Below, piece after piece: positions 51,487 to 60,634 of a stretch of 64,000 nt of DNA. Source of the stretch: Streptomyces sp. ML-6 (GTDB lineage Bacteria; Actinomycetota; Actinomycetes; Streptomycetales; Streptomycetaceae); assembly GCF_030116705.1 (NCBI RefSeq), contig NZ_JAOTIK010000001.1:310001-374000 (forward strand), given 5' to 3'. The position numbers were made by a program, and so were the translations under genes. The notes under the pieces were generated by a model. That model saw only the letters and a program-made list of their open reading frames with translations, was not told the DNA's origin and ran no database searches. How positions within the stretch are numbered: position 1 is the stretch's first letter; each line of letters opens with the position of its first letter.

Positions 51487-51917
51487 GAGGCCGCCTCGGT
51501 TCGTTCCGGCGGGGTGACGTGCTCGGCGGCTTCCGTTTCCTCGGTGTCGACGTGTCCGAGTTCCGGGCGCGGGGCGAGCGGACCCAGGTGGAAGACCATG
51601 CGGGCCTCGACATCGCCCACGTTGCGGAATCGGTGGCGTACATGGGGCGGGATCAGCAGCCCCTGGTCGGACTTCATCCGGTGCGGCTCACCGTCCAGGT
51701 CCACTTCCAGCAGACCGTCCACGACGTACACGAACTCCTCGGAGTACGGGTGGTAGTGCTCGCCGATGCGGTCGCCGGGCTGAACGATGGCGAGTCCCAT
51801 GAAGCCGCTGGTGGCTCCCACCGCGGTCGGCGTGAGCATGGCGCGAAGGTCGCCTCCTCGCCTGCGGTTGGGCTGCGTCTCGCTGAGGTCCACGATGCGT
51901 GGCCGGTGCATGGTCAT
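51483..51917 (-). CDS. whiE-ORFII: Cupin protein, WhiE ORFII type
   Basis: Protein of 144 aa, ATG 51917 with AGGAGG upstream. The cupin double motif is visible: [32 protein letters not shown] and [29 protein letters not shown]. WhiE ORFII homologues occur in all spore-pigment clusters; the exact reaction is unsettled (proposed cyclase/decarboxylase-like or oxidative role). The C-terminal 30 residues are Glu/Thr-rich. Confidence 0.9.
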   Translation of the reverse strand: MTMHRPRIVDLSETQPNRRRGGDLRAMLTPTAVGATSGFMGLAIVQPGDRIGEHYHPYSEEFVYVVDGLLEVDLDGEPHRMKSDQGLLIPPHVRHRFRNVGDVEARMVFHLGPLAPRPELGHVDTEETEAAEHVTPPERTEAAS

Positions 51918-51991
51918 GACTGTTTCCTCCTGGCGCATTGCGCGTTGTTTCGACGGGTTGAGCGAGAACCCCCCAGGGGGCGGCTGCGCGG

Positions 51992-53113
51992 TCAGGACTC
52001 CATGGCCCGCCGGTCCGTGATCAGGGTCATCTCGGACCGCGCGAGGAAGTCCGAGATTCCCTGCTCGTTCGCGGGAACGGTGTTCGTGCGGTCGTCGAGG
52101 AGACGTCCGAGCCTGGCCACCTTGCCGGGGCCGTCGATGCCGACCGCCTGGGCGGCCTGCGCGTCGATCGGTTCCACCGCTTCGAGGAGGCGCACGACGA
52201 CGTCGTCGCGCTGGAAGATGGTGCTGCTGTCGATGATGCTCGCGGGGTCGTCGGCAGCCTCCTCGTCGTGCTCGGCGAGGAGCCGGGCCAGTGCCATGCC
52301 GCAGCCCTCCTTGGCCTGGTAGAAGAGGGCGTGCCTGCGGACGTCCTCGGCCTTGTGGCGGCCGGCGGTCACGTGGTGGACGGTCGGGAGCGCCGCCCGG
52401 GTGAAGAACATCCGGGCGGAGTCCGGGTCGGTGAGGTCCCGGTCCTGCTCCAGGTACGGGTTGATGGCCTCCTCGACGGCCCGGACCTCGGGCTGGCGGG
52501 AGACGTGGCGCAGGGCGGCGAGCAGGTCGCCCTCGACCTCGATGGCCCGCACGACCCGGTTTCCGTGCATGAACAGCGAGGTGCGGCGCAGTCTGGTGTC
52601 CTCGTCGACCCGTGCGTTCGGGGAGTCGTAGTCGGCCAGGATCTTCGCCACGGTTTCCTCGGTGCCCGGCCGGACGGTGAAGGTGAGCGCGTGGCGCACC
52701 ACTCCGTCGCCCAGGCGCGGGGAGGCCTGGAGTCCGGCCTTGGCCGACTCGGGTGCCAGCTCGAAGGCCCTTCCGGTCTCCCGCAGGACGCTGAAGCGCA
52801 GCGAACGGGTGTCGCGGACGCAGTTGTGCAGCGGCTGCACGGTCGCGACGTGCTCCTCGCTGTTCACCCAGGCGAGGAACGGCGGCGCGCTGTCCCACTC
52901 GCTGGTGATCAGCCATTGCGAGGGGTTCTCGATGGACTGGCACAGCTGGTCGCTGATGTGCCCGGGTACGGACGCCACCTGGTTGCGCAGGTGCTCGTAC
53001 GCTTCCAGGAACTGCTGCTGGGCCCCGTCGTACAGGTCCAGCAGCAGTACGACACGCAGCCGGGAGCCGTCGAAGGCGGACTGGGAGATCCGCTCCGAGA
53101 GGGTGGTGGTCAT
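51992..53113 (-). CDS. whiE-ORFI: SchA/CurD-like protein, WhiE ORFI type
   Basis: Protein of 373 aa, first gene of the pigment operon. An N-terminal monooxygenase-like ferredoxin fold ([56 protein letters not shown]) is followed by the SchA/CurD domain ([59 protein letters not shown]), a hallmark of spore-pigment clusters. The biochemical role is not established. The ATG at 53113 has AAGGAGA upstream. Confidence 0.92.
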   Translation of the reverse strand: MTTTLSERISQSAFDGSRLRVVLLLDLYDGAQQQFLEAYEHLRNQVASVPGHISDQLCQSIENPSQWLITSEWDSAPPFLAWVNSEEHVATVQPLHNCVRDTRSLRFSVLRETGRAFELAPESAKAGLQASPRLGDGVVRHALTFTVRPGTEETVAKILADYDSPNARVDEDTRLRRTSLFMHGNRVVRAIEVEGDLLAALRHVSRQPEVRAVEEAINPYLEQDRDLTDPDSARMFFTRAALPTVHHVTAGRHKAEDVRRHALFYQAKEGCGMALARLLAEHDEEAADDPASIIDSSTIFQRDDVVVRLLEAVEPIDAQAAQAVGIDGPGKVARLGRLLDDRTNTVPANEQGISDFLARSEMTLITDRRAMES

Positions 53114-53379
53114 CTTTCGGTCTCCTTCGGGACGGTTCCGGGGCCGGCCTGGTGGCGTGCCGCGGACCGTGGGTTGGCGAGCGGGTTTCGGAGCGGTGGC
53201 TCTCCCGGCGGGTGCGGACGGTCCGTCCGAGGGCCGCGGGTGTCGTCTCCGTGACCGATCGTTAAACGCTGGTCCGGGTGGCGCGAGATTTATGAACCGT
53301 TCAGGTGAGCGGGCGTCCGAACCGCTCCCGCCAGGGCATGGAACATTGCATCCGAACGTCGTCCGAGCTGGAGCAGCTG
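53114..53379. promoter_or_regulatory. Divergent whiE promoter region
   Basis: 266-bp spacer between ORFI and ORFVIII, as in S. coelicolor whiE, which has two developmentally controlled promoters. The AT-rich part (53255-53300) holds GATCGTTAAACG and GAGATTTATGAAC. TAAA followed 16 nt later by GCGAGATT weakly resembles a sigma-28/WhiG promoter, but the match is poor. Confidence 0.5.
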
Positions 53380-55008
53380 ATGAACGAGAACGTCGACATC
53401 CGTGTGCCGGTCCTCATCGTGGGCGGCTCCCTGGTGGGGCTGTCCGCCTCCCTCTTCCTCGGCCGGCTCGGCATCGAGCACCTGCTGGTCGAGAAGCATC
53501 GCTCCACCTCGACCCACCCGCGTGGTCGCGGCAACAACGTGCGCACGATGGAGGTGTTCCGCACGGCGGGGGCCGAGGCGGGCATCCGGCGGGCGGCCTC
53601 GGTCCTCGCCGACAACCACGGCATCCTGCAGGCCGGTTCGCTGACCGGGGACGACCAGGAGTGGCTGTTCCGGGAGATCGACCCGGGGGGCGGGATCGCC
53701 CGCTTCAGCCCGACCGGCTGGTGCCTGTGCAGCCAGAACGACCTGGAGCCGGTGCTGGTGGAGCTGGCCCGCAAGCAGGGCGGCGACCTGCGGTTCTCCA
53801 CCGAGATGCAGAGCTTCGACCAGGATTCGTCGGGGGTGGACGCGGCGCTCAAGAACCGGGAGACCGGGGAGCACATCAGTGTCCGGGCGGACTACCTCAT
53901 CGCGGCCGACGGACCGCGCAGCCCGATCCGTGAGCAGCTGCGCATCGACCGCACGGGGCCCGGCGACCTCTTCCACAACGTGAGCATCACCTTCCGTTCC
54001 CGGCAGCTCGCCGATGTGCTGGGCGACCGGCGTTTCATCGTCTGCTACTTGACCAACCCCGCCGCGGACGGTGCCCTGTTGCCGGTCGACAACAAGAAGG
54101 ACTGGGTGTTCCACGCGCCGTGGCAGCCCCAACTCGGGGAAACGCTGGAGGACTTCACCGACGAGCGGTGCGCCGAGCACATCCGTACGGCGGTCGGTGC
54201 GCCGGGCATCGACATCGAGATCACCGGAAAGGCGCCGTGGCACGCCGCGGAGCGGGTCGCCGAACGGTACTCGTCCGGCCGGGTCTTCCTCGCCGGGGAC
54301 TCCGCCCACGAGATGTCCCCCACCGGGGCGTTCGGTTCCAACACCGGCATCCAGGACGCGCACAACCTGGCCTGGAAGCTGGCCGCCGTGCTGAGGGGCG
54401 AGGCAGGTCCGGGGCTGCTGGACACCTACGGGGCGGAGCGGCTCCCGGTGGCGCGGGCGACGAGCTCGCGGGCCTCGGCGCGCTCCAGCGAGCACAGCCA
54501 CCCGGGGTACTCCGCGGCGCCGGGCGTGGGCGGCGGGAAGCAGGGCGGGATGCTCGCCGTGGCGCTGGGCTACCGCTACGTCCGCGGCGCCGTGCTCGGC
54601 GTCGACCCGCAGGATCCGGTGGTGCCGCAGGGCATGCAGCTGGACGGCCGGCCCGGCAGTCGCGCCCCGCATCTGTGGGTACGTCAGGGCGGTGATCGCA
54701 AGTCCACGCTGGATCTGTACGAGCGTACGCTGGTGCTGCTCACCGACGGTACGGACACGGTGTGGCGCCGGGCGGCGGCCCGGGTCGCGAGGCGGCTCTC
54801 GGTGCGGCTCCAGGTGTACGGCCTCGGGCCGGGCGCCGAGCTGGAGCCGGAGGACGGGGCCGACTGGGCCGCGGCGCACGGGACCACGGCCCAGGGCGCC
54901 GTGCTGGTGCGCCCCGACGGCTTCGTCGCCTGGCGTTCGACGGGTCCGGCCGATGACGCCGAGGCCACTTTGCACGAGGTCCTGACCACCCTGCTGCACC
55001 GGTCCTGA
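53380..55008 (+). CDS. whiE-ORFVIII: FAD-dependent hydroxylase, WhiE ORFVIII type
   Basis: Protein of 542 aa. The start is ATG 53380 with GGAG 7 nt upstream. It is a class A aromatic hydroxylase: dinucleotide-binding VLIVGGSLVGLSASLFLGRLG (11-31), the DG motif in YLIAADGPRSPIREQL, and GDSAHEMSPTGAFGSNTGIQDAHNLAWKLA. A thioredoxin-like C-terminal domain follows. It hydroxylates the aromatic pigment intermediate late in the pathway. A 14-bp hairpin terminator follows. Confidence 0.93.
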   Translation: MNENVDIRVPVLIVGGSLVGLSASLFLGRLGIEHLLVEKHRSTSTHPRGRGNNVRTMEVFRTAGAEAGIRRAASVLADNHGILQAGSLTGDDQEWLFREIDPGGGIARFSPTGWCLCSQNDLEPVLVELARKQGGDLRFSTEMQSFDQDSSGVDAALKNRETGEHISVRADYLIAADGPRSPIREQLRIDRTGPGDLFHNVSITFRSRQLADVLGDRRFIVCYLTNPAADGALLPVDNKKDWVFHAPWQPQLGETLEDFTDERCAEHIRTAVGAPGIDIEITGKAPWHAAERVAERYSSGRVFLAGDSAHEMSPTGAFGSNTGIQDAHNLAWKLAAVLRGEAGPGLLDTYGAERLPVARATSSRASARSSEHSHPGYSAAPGVGGGKQGGMLAVALGYRYVRGAVLGVDPQDPVVPQGMQLDGRPGSRAPHLWVRQGGDRKSTLDLYERTLVLLTDGTDTVWRRAAARVARRLSVRLQVYGLGPGAELEPEDGADWAAAHGTTAQGAVLVRPDGFVAWRSTGPADDAEATLHEVLTTLLHRS

Positions 55009-55051
55009 CCTCCGGCGCCGCCGGGGGCGGCGGGCAGGGAGCGACAGCACG

Positions 55052-55084
55052 GAGGGGCGACGCGGATCAGCCGCGTCGCCCCTC
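55052..55084 (+). terminator. Terminator of whiE ORFVIII
   Basis: Perfect 14-bp stem GAGGGGCGACGCGG/CCGCGTCGCCCCTC, loop ATCAG, followed by TTG. Confidence 0.8.
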
Positions 55085-55127
55085 TTGCCATGGGGTGGGA
55101 TGGCCTGAATTACTGCTGTCGAAAGAT

Positions 55128-55145
55128 CGACCGAATGATCGGTCG
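55128..55145. promoter_or_regulatory. Palindromic operator upstream of paaK
   Basis: CGACCGAATGATCGGTCG: 7-bp perfect arms around a 4-nt spacer, 24 nt before the paaK ATG. It resembles ACCGAnnnnTCGGT sites described for PaaR-type TetR repressors of phenylacetate catabolism. Confidence 0.65.
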
Positions 55146-55169
55146 CCTGCTCGGAAGAGGGAGATCCGG

Positions 55170-56459
55170 ATGACGGCTCTGCTGGACGAGGCGGAACGAC
55201 TGGGCCGGGACGAGCTGGAGGCACTCCAGCTGGAACGGCTGCGGGCCACGCTGCGCCACGCGTACGAGAACGTGAGCCACTACCGGGCCGCGTTCGACTC
55301 GGCCGGGCTGCGGCCGGACGACTGCCGCTCGCTCGCCGACCTCGCGCGCTTCCCCTTCACGACCAAGGCCGATCTGCGGGACAACTACCCCTTCGGCATG
55401 TTCGCCGTCCCCGAGGAGCGGGTGCGGCGCATCCACGCGTCCAGCGGGACCACGGGCCGCCCGACCGTCGTCGGCTACACCCAACGGGATCTGGACACCT
55501 GGGCCGATGTGGTCGCGCGCTCGATCCGGGCGGCGGGCGGGCGCCCCGGGCAGAAGGTCCATGTGGCGTACGGATACGGGCTGTTCACCGGCGGGCTCGG
55601 GGCGCACTACGGGGCGGAGCGGCTCGGCTGCACGGTGATTCCCGCCTCCGGGGGCATGACGGCCCGGCAGGTCCAGCTGATCCAGGACTTCCGCCCCGAG
55701 ATCATCATGGTGACCCCGTCGTACATGCTGACGCTCCTCGACGAGTTCGAGCGGCAGGGCGTCGATCCGCGTTCGACCTCGCTGCGGACCGGGATCTTCG
55801 GGGCCGAGCCGTGGACGCAGGAGATGCGGCGCGAGATCGAGGAGCGGTTCGCCATCGACGCGGTGGACATCTACGGGCTCTCGGAGGTGATGGGGCCCGG
55901 GGTCGCGCAGGAGTGCGTCGAAACGAAGGACGGACTGCACGTCTGGGAGGACCACTTCTATCCGGAGGTGGTCGATCCGCTGAGCGGCGAGGTGCTGCCC
56001 GAGGGCGAGGAGGGCGAGCTGGTCCTCACCTCGCTCACCAAGGAGGCCCTGCCGGTGATCCGCTACCGGACGCGGGACCTGACCCGGCTGCTGCCGGGCA
56101 CGGCCCGGGTGTTCCGCCGGATGGAGAAGGTGACCGGGCGCAGCGACGATCTGGTGATCCTGCGCGGTGTGAACCTCTTCCCGACACAGATCGAGGAGAT
56201 CGTGCTGCGCACCCCGGGGGTGGCTCCGCACTTCCAGCTGAGGCTGACCCGCCGGGGCCGTCTCGACGTGCTGACGGTGCGTGCGGAGGCGCGGGCGGGG
56301 GCCACCCCGGAGCAGCGGACGGCCGCCGCGGAGTCGATCACGGCGGCCGTGAAGGACGGCATCGGGGTGTCGGTCGGGGTCGAGATCGTCGATCCGGAGA
56401 CGCTGGAGCGGTCGGTCGGCAAGTTCCGGCGGATCGTGGACGAGCGCAAGCCGCGGTAG
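55170..56459 (+). CDS. paaK: Phenylacetate-CoA ligase
   Basis: Protein of 429 aa from ATG 55170 (GAGGGAG upstream). The family pattern is clear: RATLRHAYENVSHYRAAFDSAGL, FPFTTKADLRDNYPFG, HASSGTTGRPTVVGYTQRDL (phosphate loop), IFGAEPWTQEMRREIEERF, DIYGLSEVMGPGVAQEC, VIRYRTRDLTRL and GRSDDLVILRGVNLFPTQIEEIVL. It forms phenylacetyl-CoA with ATP. Other paa genes are not in the window, so it may be separate or serve another aryl acid. The operator just upstream suggests substrate induction. Confidence 0.93.
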   Translation: MTALLDEAERLGRDELEALQLERLRATLRHAYENVSHYRAAFDSAGLRPDDCRSLADLARFPFTTKADLRDNYPFGMFAVPEERVRRIHASSGTTGRPTVVGYTQRDLDTWADVVARSIRAAGGRPGQKVHVAYGYGLFTGGLGAHYGAERLGCTVIPASGGMTARQVQLIQDFRPEIIMVTPSYMLTLLDEFERQGVDPRSTSLRTGIFGAEPWTQEMRREIEERFAIDAVDIYGLSEVMGPGVAQECVETKDGLHVWEDHFYPEVVDPLSGEVLPEGEEGELVLTSLTKEALPVIRYRTRDLTRLLPGTARVFRRMEKVTGRSDDLVILRGVNLFPTQIEEIVLRTPGVAPHFQLRLTRRGRLDVLTVRAEARAGATPEQRTAAAESITAAVKDGIGVSVGVEIVDPETLERSVGKFRRIVDERKPR

Positions 56460-56471
56460 CGTCCCGCGGGG

Positions 56472-56504
56472 CCCGTCGGGCGGCCTCCGTGGCCGCCCGA
56501 CGGG
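56472..56504. terminator. Bidirectional terminator
   Basis: 14-bp perfect stem CCCGTCGGGCGGCC/GGCCGCCCGACGGG, 5-nt loop, between the converging paaK and acyl-CoA synthetase genes. Confidence 0.85.
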
Positions 56505-56507
56505 TAC

Positions 56508-58028
56508 TCAGGGTGTGGGCCGGCCGTTCCCGGCGAACCGGTCCCGCAGTTCCCGCTTGAGGATCTTCCCGCTGGCGTTGCGTGGCAGCCGGTCCACGAA
56601 GAGGACCTTCTTGGGGGCCTTGAAGTGGGCGATCCGCTCCCGGGCGTGTGCGATGAGCTCGTCCGCCGTGGCGTCCCCGCGCAGCACGACGACGGCGGTG
56701 ACGGCCTCGATCCAGCGTTCGTCGGGCAGTCCGACGACGGCGGCCTCGGCGACGGCGGGGTGGGTGTAGAGGGCGTCCTCGACCTGCCGGGAGGCGACGA
56801 GGACGCCGCCGGAGTTGATGACGTCCTTCACCCGGTCGACGACGGTGAAGTAGCCCTGCGCGTCGCGCACCGCGAGGTCGCCGGAGTGGAACCAGCCGTC
56901 GCGGAAGGCCGCCGCGCTCTCCTCGGGCTTGTCCCAGTAGCCCTCGCACAGCTGGGGCGAGCGGTAGACCACCTCGCCGGCCGTGCCGTCGGGGACCTCC
57001 TTGCCGTTCTCGTCGACGACCTTGGCCTCGACGAAGAGGACGGGCCTGCCGCAGGAGTCCATCCGGCCCTCGTGCTCGTCCGGTCCGAGGACGGTGGCGA
57101 GCGGGCCGATCTCGCTCTGTCCGAAGCAGTTGTAGAAGGCGAGTCCGGGCAGTCGTTCGCGGAGCCGTTCCAGGACGGGCACGGGCATGACCGACGCGCC
57201 GTAGTACGCCTTGCGCAGGCCGCCGAGGTCGCGGGTGGCGAAGCCGGGGTGCTGGGAGACGCCGATCCAGACGGTGGGCGGGGCGAAGACGCTGTCGGCC
57301 CGTCCCGTCTCGACGAGGTCGAAGATCCGGTCCACGTCGGGCGCGTCCAGGATGGTGTTCTGCGCGCCGACCGCGAGGTAGGGCAGCAGGAACACGTGCA
57401 TCTGCGCGGAGTGGTAGAGCGGCAGGGAGTGGACGGGCCGGTCGGTGGCGCGCAGGTCGAGCGCCGTGATCGCGCTGACGTACTCGTGCACGAGGGCGCC
57501 GTGCGTCATCATCGCGCCCTTGGGCAGGGCGGTGGTGCCCGAGGTGTAGAGCAGCTGGACGAGGTCTCCCGCGGCCGGTTCGCGTTCGGGGACGAAGGGG
57601 CGCGGGGTGGCGGTGGCGTCGAGGAGGGAGTCCGGCGCGTCGCGCAGCGGGCGCACGGGGAACGCGGCGGGGACCCGTTCGGCGAGGTCGGGGTCGGTGA
57701 GGACGAGGGCGCTGCCCGACTGGTCGAGGATGTACGAGAGGTCGTCGCCGGTGAGGTTCTGGTTGACCGGTACGTGGACCAGGCCCGCGCGGGCGCAGGC
57801 GAGGTAGCCGATCAGGTAGGCGTCGGAGTTGTGCGCATAGCAGGCGACCCGGTCGCCGGGGCGCAGTCCGTGCTCGCCGGTGAGGACGGCCGCCGCGGTG
57901 CTGACGGCCGTGTCGAGCTCCGCGTAGCTCCACGACCTGTCCGCGTACCGCACGGCGGTGCGCTCGGGGGTGCGCCGGGCACTGCGGGCCACGACTCCGT
58001 CGACTGTGCTGCTCCGTACACCTGTCAT
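56508..58028 (-). CDS. Acyl-CoA synthetase (AMP-dependent)
   Basis: Protein of 506 aa from ATG 58028. It has the complete set of ANL motifs: LLYTSGTTALPKGAMMTHG, NCFGQSEIGPLATVLGPDE, GWFHSGDLAVRDAQGYFTVVDRVKDVINSGGVLVASRQVEDAL and PRNASGKILKREL. The substrate is probably a medium/long fatty or aryl acid. The promoter (TTGACC-N17-CAGGAT) places transcription start at or next to the ATG. No partner gene follows. Confidence 0.92.
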   Translation of the reverse strand: MTGVRSSTVDGVVARSARRTPERTAVRYADRSWSYAELDTAVSTAAAVLTGEHGLRPGDRVACYAHNSDAYLIGYLACARAGLVHVPVNQNLTGDDLSYILDQSGSALVLTDPDLAERVPAAFPVRPLRDAPDSLLDATATPRPFVPEREPAAGDLVQLLYTSGTTALPKGAMMTHGALVHEYVSAITALDLRATDRPVHSLPLYHSAQMHVFLLPYLAVGAQNTILDAPDVDRIFDLVETGRADSVFAPPTVWIGVSQHPGFATRDLGGLRKAYYGASVMPVPVLERLRERLPGLAFYNCFGQSEIGPLATVLGPDEHEGRMDSCGRPVLFVEAKVVDENGKEVPDGTAGEVVYRSPQLCEGYWDKPEESAAAFRDGWFHSGDLAVRDAQGYFTVVDRVKDVINSGGVLVASRQVEDALYTHPAVAEAAVVGLPDERWIEAVTAVVVLRGDATADELIAHARERIAHFKAPKKVLFVDRLPRNASGKILKRELRDRFAGNGRPTP

Positions 58029-58034
58029 GGCGTG

Positions 58035-58063
58035 ATCCTGGGCGGCCGGAACCCGGCGGTCAA
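58035..58063 (-). promoter_or_regulatory. Promoter TTGACC-N17-CAGGAT, leaderless
   Basis: On the minus strand TTGACC (58063-58058), 17-nt spacer, CAGGAT (58040-58035), then exactly 6 nt to the ATG of the acyl-CoA synthetase. It is a near-consensus housekeeping promoter for a leaderless transcript. Confidence 0.6.
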
Positions 58064-58178
58064 GGGTTCGGATACCGGTGAGGATGTTGACAGGGGTGCG
58101 GGGGTGCTGGCTGAGTGACGCGTGGCGACTCGAAACCTCGGGCAACCGCCTTTCGCACCAGCACAGTTGGGAGGACCG

Positions 58179-60593
58179 TTGCCGCTCCGCAACCGTCTGA
58201 GACTCCTCGCGATATCCGGCCTCGCACTGTTCACCGTTTCGGCCTCGCTGCCCCCGGCGGCGGCCGACGGCCCGCACCGTTCCCACCACCCGTCGGGCGG
58301 TGGGCTGTCCGCCACGATCCGCTACACCGAGTACGGCATCCCGCACATCGTGGCGAAGGACTACGCGAACCTGGGCTTCGGCACCGGCTGGGCCCAGGCC
58401 GCCGACCAGGTGTGCACGCTCGCCGACGGCTTCGTGACCCTGCGGGGCGAGCGGTCGCGGTACTTCGGTCCGGACGCGGCTCCGGACGGTTCGCTGTCCT
58501 CCGCGGCGAAGAACCTCTCCAGCGACCTCTACTTCCGCGGAGTGCGCACGAGCCGCACCGTGGAGAAGCTGCTGAGGACGCCCGCTCCGGCGGGGCAGAG
58601 CCGGGAGGTCAGGGAACTGGAACGCGGCTGGGCGGCCGGTTACAACGCCTGGCTGGCGCAGAACCGGATCGACGACCCGGCCTGCCGGGGCGCCGACTGG
58701 GTGCGCCCGGTGACGACCATGGACGTCGTGATGCGCGGCTACGCGCTCTCGGTGCTCGGCGGTCAGGGGCGTGTCGTCGACGGGATCACGGCCGCCGAGC
58801 CGCCCGCGGGCGGCGCCCGGTCGTCCGGTGCCCCCTCGCCCGGCGACGCGGCGGAGGCGGCCCGGCGGCTGCTGTCGACGCAGAACGCGGACATGGGCTC
58901 CAACGCGGTCGCGTTCAGCGGCGGCACGACGGCCAACGGACGGGGTCTGCTGCTGGGCAATCCGCACTACCCCTGGCAGGGCGGTCGGCGGTTCTGGCAG
59001 TCGCAGCAGACGATTCCCGGCGAGCTGAACGTGGCGGGCGGTTCGCTGCTGGGCGCGCCGATCGTGTCGATCGGGCACAACGCGCACATCGCGTGGAGCC
59101 ACACCGTCGCCACCGGGGTGCCGCTCAACCTCCACCAGCTCGCCCTCGATCCGGCCGATCCGACCGTGTACCTGGTGGACGGCCGGCCCGAGCGGATGAC
59201 GAAGCGCACGGTGTCGGTGGCGGTGCGGGGCGGCGGCACGGTGACCCGCACCCAGTGGTGGACCCGGTACGGGCCGGTCGTCACCTCGTTCGGTGCCGAG
59301 CTGCCGTGGACGGCGACGACCGCGTACGCGCTCAACGACCCGAACGCCGCGAACCTGCGGCTCTCGGACGCGGGCCTGAGCTTCAGCAGGGCGCGCAGCA
59401 CGGCGGACGTCCGGGCCGCGCTGCGCCGCGTCCAGGGGCTGCCGTGGGTGAACACCGTCGCGGCCGACTCCGCCGGGCACTCCTTCTTCTCGCAGTCGCA
59501 GGTGCTGCCGCGGATCACGGACGAGCTCGCGCAACGGTGTTCCACCCCGCTGGGCAGGGCCACGTATCCGGCGTCCGGGCTCGCGGTGCTGGACGGTTCG
59601 CGCAGCGACTGCGCGCCGGGCTCGGACCCGGACGCCGTGCAGCCGGGGATCTTCGGGCCGGACCGGATGCCCACCCTGGAGGACGCCCCGTACGTGGAGA
59701 ACTCCAACGACAGCGCCTGGCTGACGAACGCGGACACGCCGCTGACCGGCTACGAGCGGATCTTCGGCACGATCGCCACGCCCCGTTCGATGCGGACCCG
59801 GGGCGCGGTCGAGGACGTGTCGGCGATGGCGGCGCGGGGCCGGCTGACCGTGGCCGATCTCCAGCGGCAGCAGTTCGCCAACCGGGTGCCGGCCGGTGAC
59901 CGGGCCGCGGCGGACCTGGCGGACGCCTGTGCCGCGCTGCCCGGCGGCCGGGCGACCGGCAGCGGCGGCGAGGCGGTCGACGTGTCGGCGGCGTGCGGGG
60001 TGCTGCGGCGCTGGGACCGGAGGACGGACACCACCAGCCGGGGCGCGCTGCTCTTCGACCGGTTGTGGCGCAGGGTGGCGGCCACGGTACCGGCGGCCGA
60101 GCTGTGGAAGGTGCCCTTCTCCCCCGCCGACCCGGTCGCCACCCCGAACACGCTGAACACCTCGGCGCCCGGCGTGACCCGGGCGCTCGCCGACGCGGTG
60201 GCCGAGCTCCGGGCGGCCGGTACCGCGCTGGACGCGCCGCTGGGCCGGCACCAGTGGGTCGAGCGCAACGGCCGGCGCATCCCGGTCGGCGGCGGCACCG
60301 AGTCGCTCGGCGTCTGGAACAAGATCGAGCCGGAGTGGGACGCGGCGTCCGGCTCCTACCGGGAGGTGTCGGCCGGCTCCAGCTACATCCAGGCGGTCGG
60401 CTGGGACGGGAGCCGGTGTCCGGTGGCGCGCACCCTGCTCACGTACTCCCAGTCCTCCGACCCGGGCTCGGCGCACTACAGCGACCAGACCGAGCTGTAC
60501 TCGGGGGAGCGCTGGGTGACGTCGCGGTTCTGCGAGAAGGACATCATGCGTTCGCCCGCGCTGCGGGTGGTGCGGGTCCACGAGCGCCGGTAG
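58179..60593 (+). CDS. Secreted penicillin-amidase-family acylase (AhlM/aculeacin acylase-like)
   Basis: N-terminal nucleophile hydrolase of 804 aa. I choose TTG 58179 because GGGAGG lies 4-5 nt upstream and a clean signal peptide follows (LRNRLRLLAISGLALFTVSASLPPAAA); GTG 58122 is an alternative. The alpha chain contains ATIRYTEYGIPHIVAKDYANLGFGTGWAQAADQVC. The autoprocessing site is NADMGSNAVAFSGG with S241 as the new N-terminal nucleophile of the beta chain. Family relatives deacylate aculeacin, penicillin V or N-acyl-homoserine lactones; the length equals that of AhlM. Substrate not certain. Confidence 0.9.
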   Translation: MPLRNRLRLLAISGLALFTVSASLPPAAADGPHRSHHPSGGGLSATIRYTEYGIPHIVAKDYANLGFGTGWAQAADQVCTLADGFVTLRGERSRYFGPDAAPDGSLSSAAKNLSSDLYFRGVRTSRTVEKLLRTPAPAGQSREVRELERGWAAGYNAWLAQNRIDDPACRGADWVRPVTTMDVVMRGYALSVLGGQGRVVDGITAAEPPAGGARSSGAPSPGDAAEAARRLLSTQNADMGSNAVAFSGGTTANGRGLLLGNPHYPWQGGRRFWQSQQTIPGELNVAGGSLLGAPIVSIGHNAHIAWSHTVATGVPLNLHQLALDPADPTVYLVDGRPERMTKRTVSVAVRGGGTVTRTQWWTRYGPVVTSFGAELPWTATTAYALNDPNAANLRLSDAGLSFSRARSTADVRAALRRVQGLPWVNTVAADSAGHSFFSQSQVLPRITDELAQRCSTPLGRATYPASGLAVLDGSRSDCAPGSDPDAVQPGIFGPDRMPTLEDAPYVENSNDSAWLTNADTPLTGYERIFGTIATPRSMRTRGAVEDVSAMAARGRLTVADLQRQQFANRVPAGDRAAADLADACAALPGGRATGSGGEAVDVSAACGVLRRWDRRTDTTSRGALLFDRLWRRVAATVPAAELWKVPFSPADPVATPNTLNTSAPGVTRALADAVAELRAAGTALDAPLGRHQWVERNGRRIPVGGGTESLGVWNKIEPEWDAASGSYREVSAGSSYIQAVGWDGSRCPVARTLLTYSQSSDPGSAHYSDQTELYSGERWVTSRFCEKDIMRSPALRVVRVHERR

Positions 60594-60619
60594 TCCCTCG
60601 CGGTGCGATCGGCCCCCGG

Positions 60620-60634
60620 CCGCCCGCGGGGCGG
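60620..60634. terminator. Short GC hairpin between converging genes
   Basis: 6-bp stem CCGCCC/GGGCGG with a 3-nt loop between the acylase and antiporter genes; weak support as a terminator. Confidence 0.3.

Noticed and set aside
53263..53293. Sigma-WhiG promoter in the whiE spacer
   Set aside because: TAAA is present but the -10 half matches poorly and the spacing is off; kept only as a weak note.
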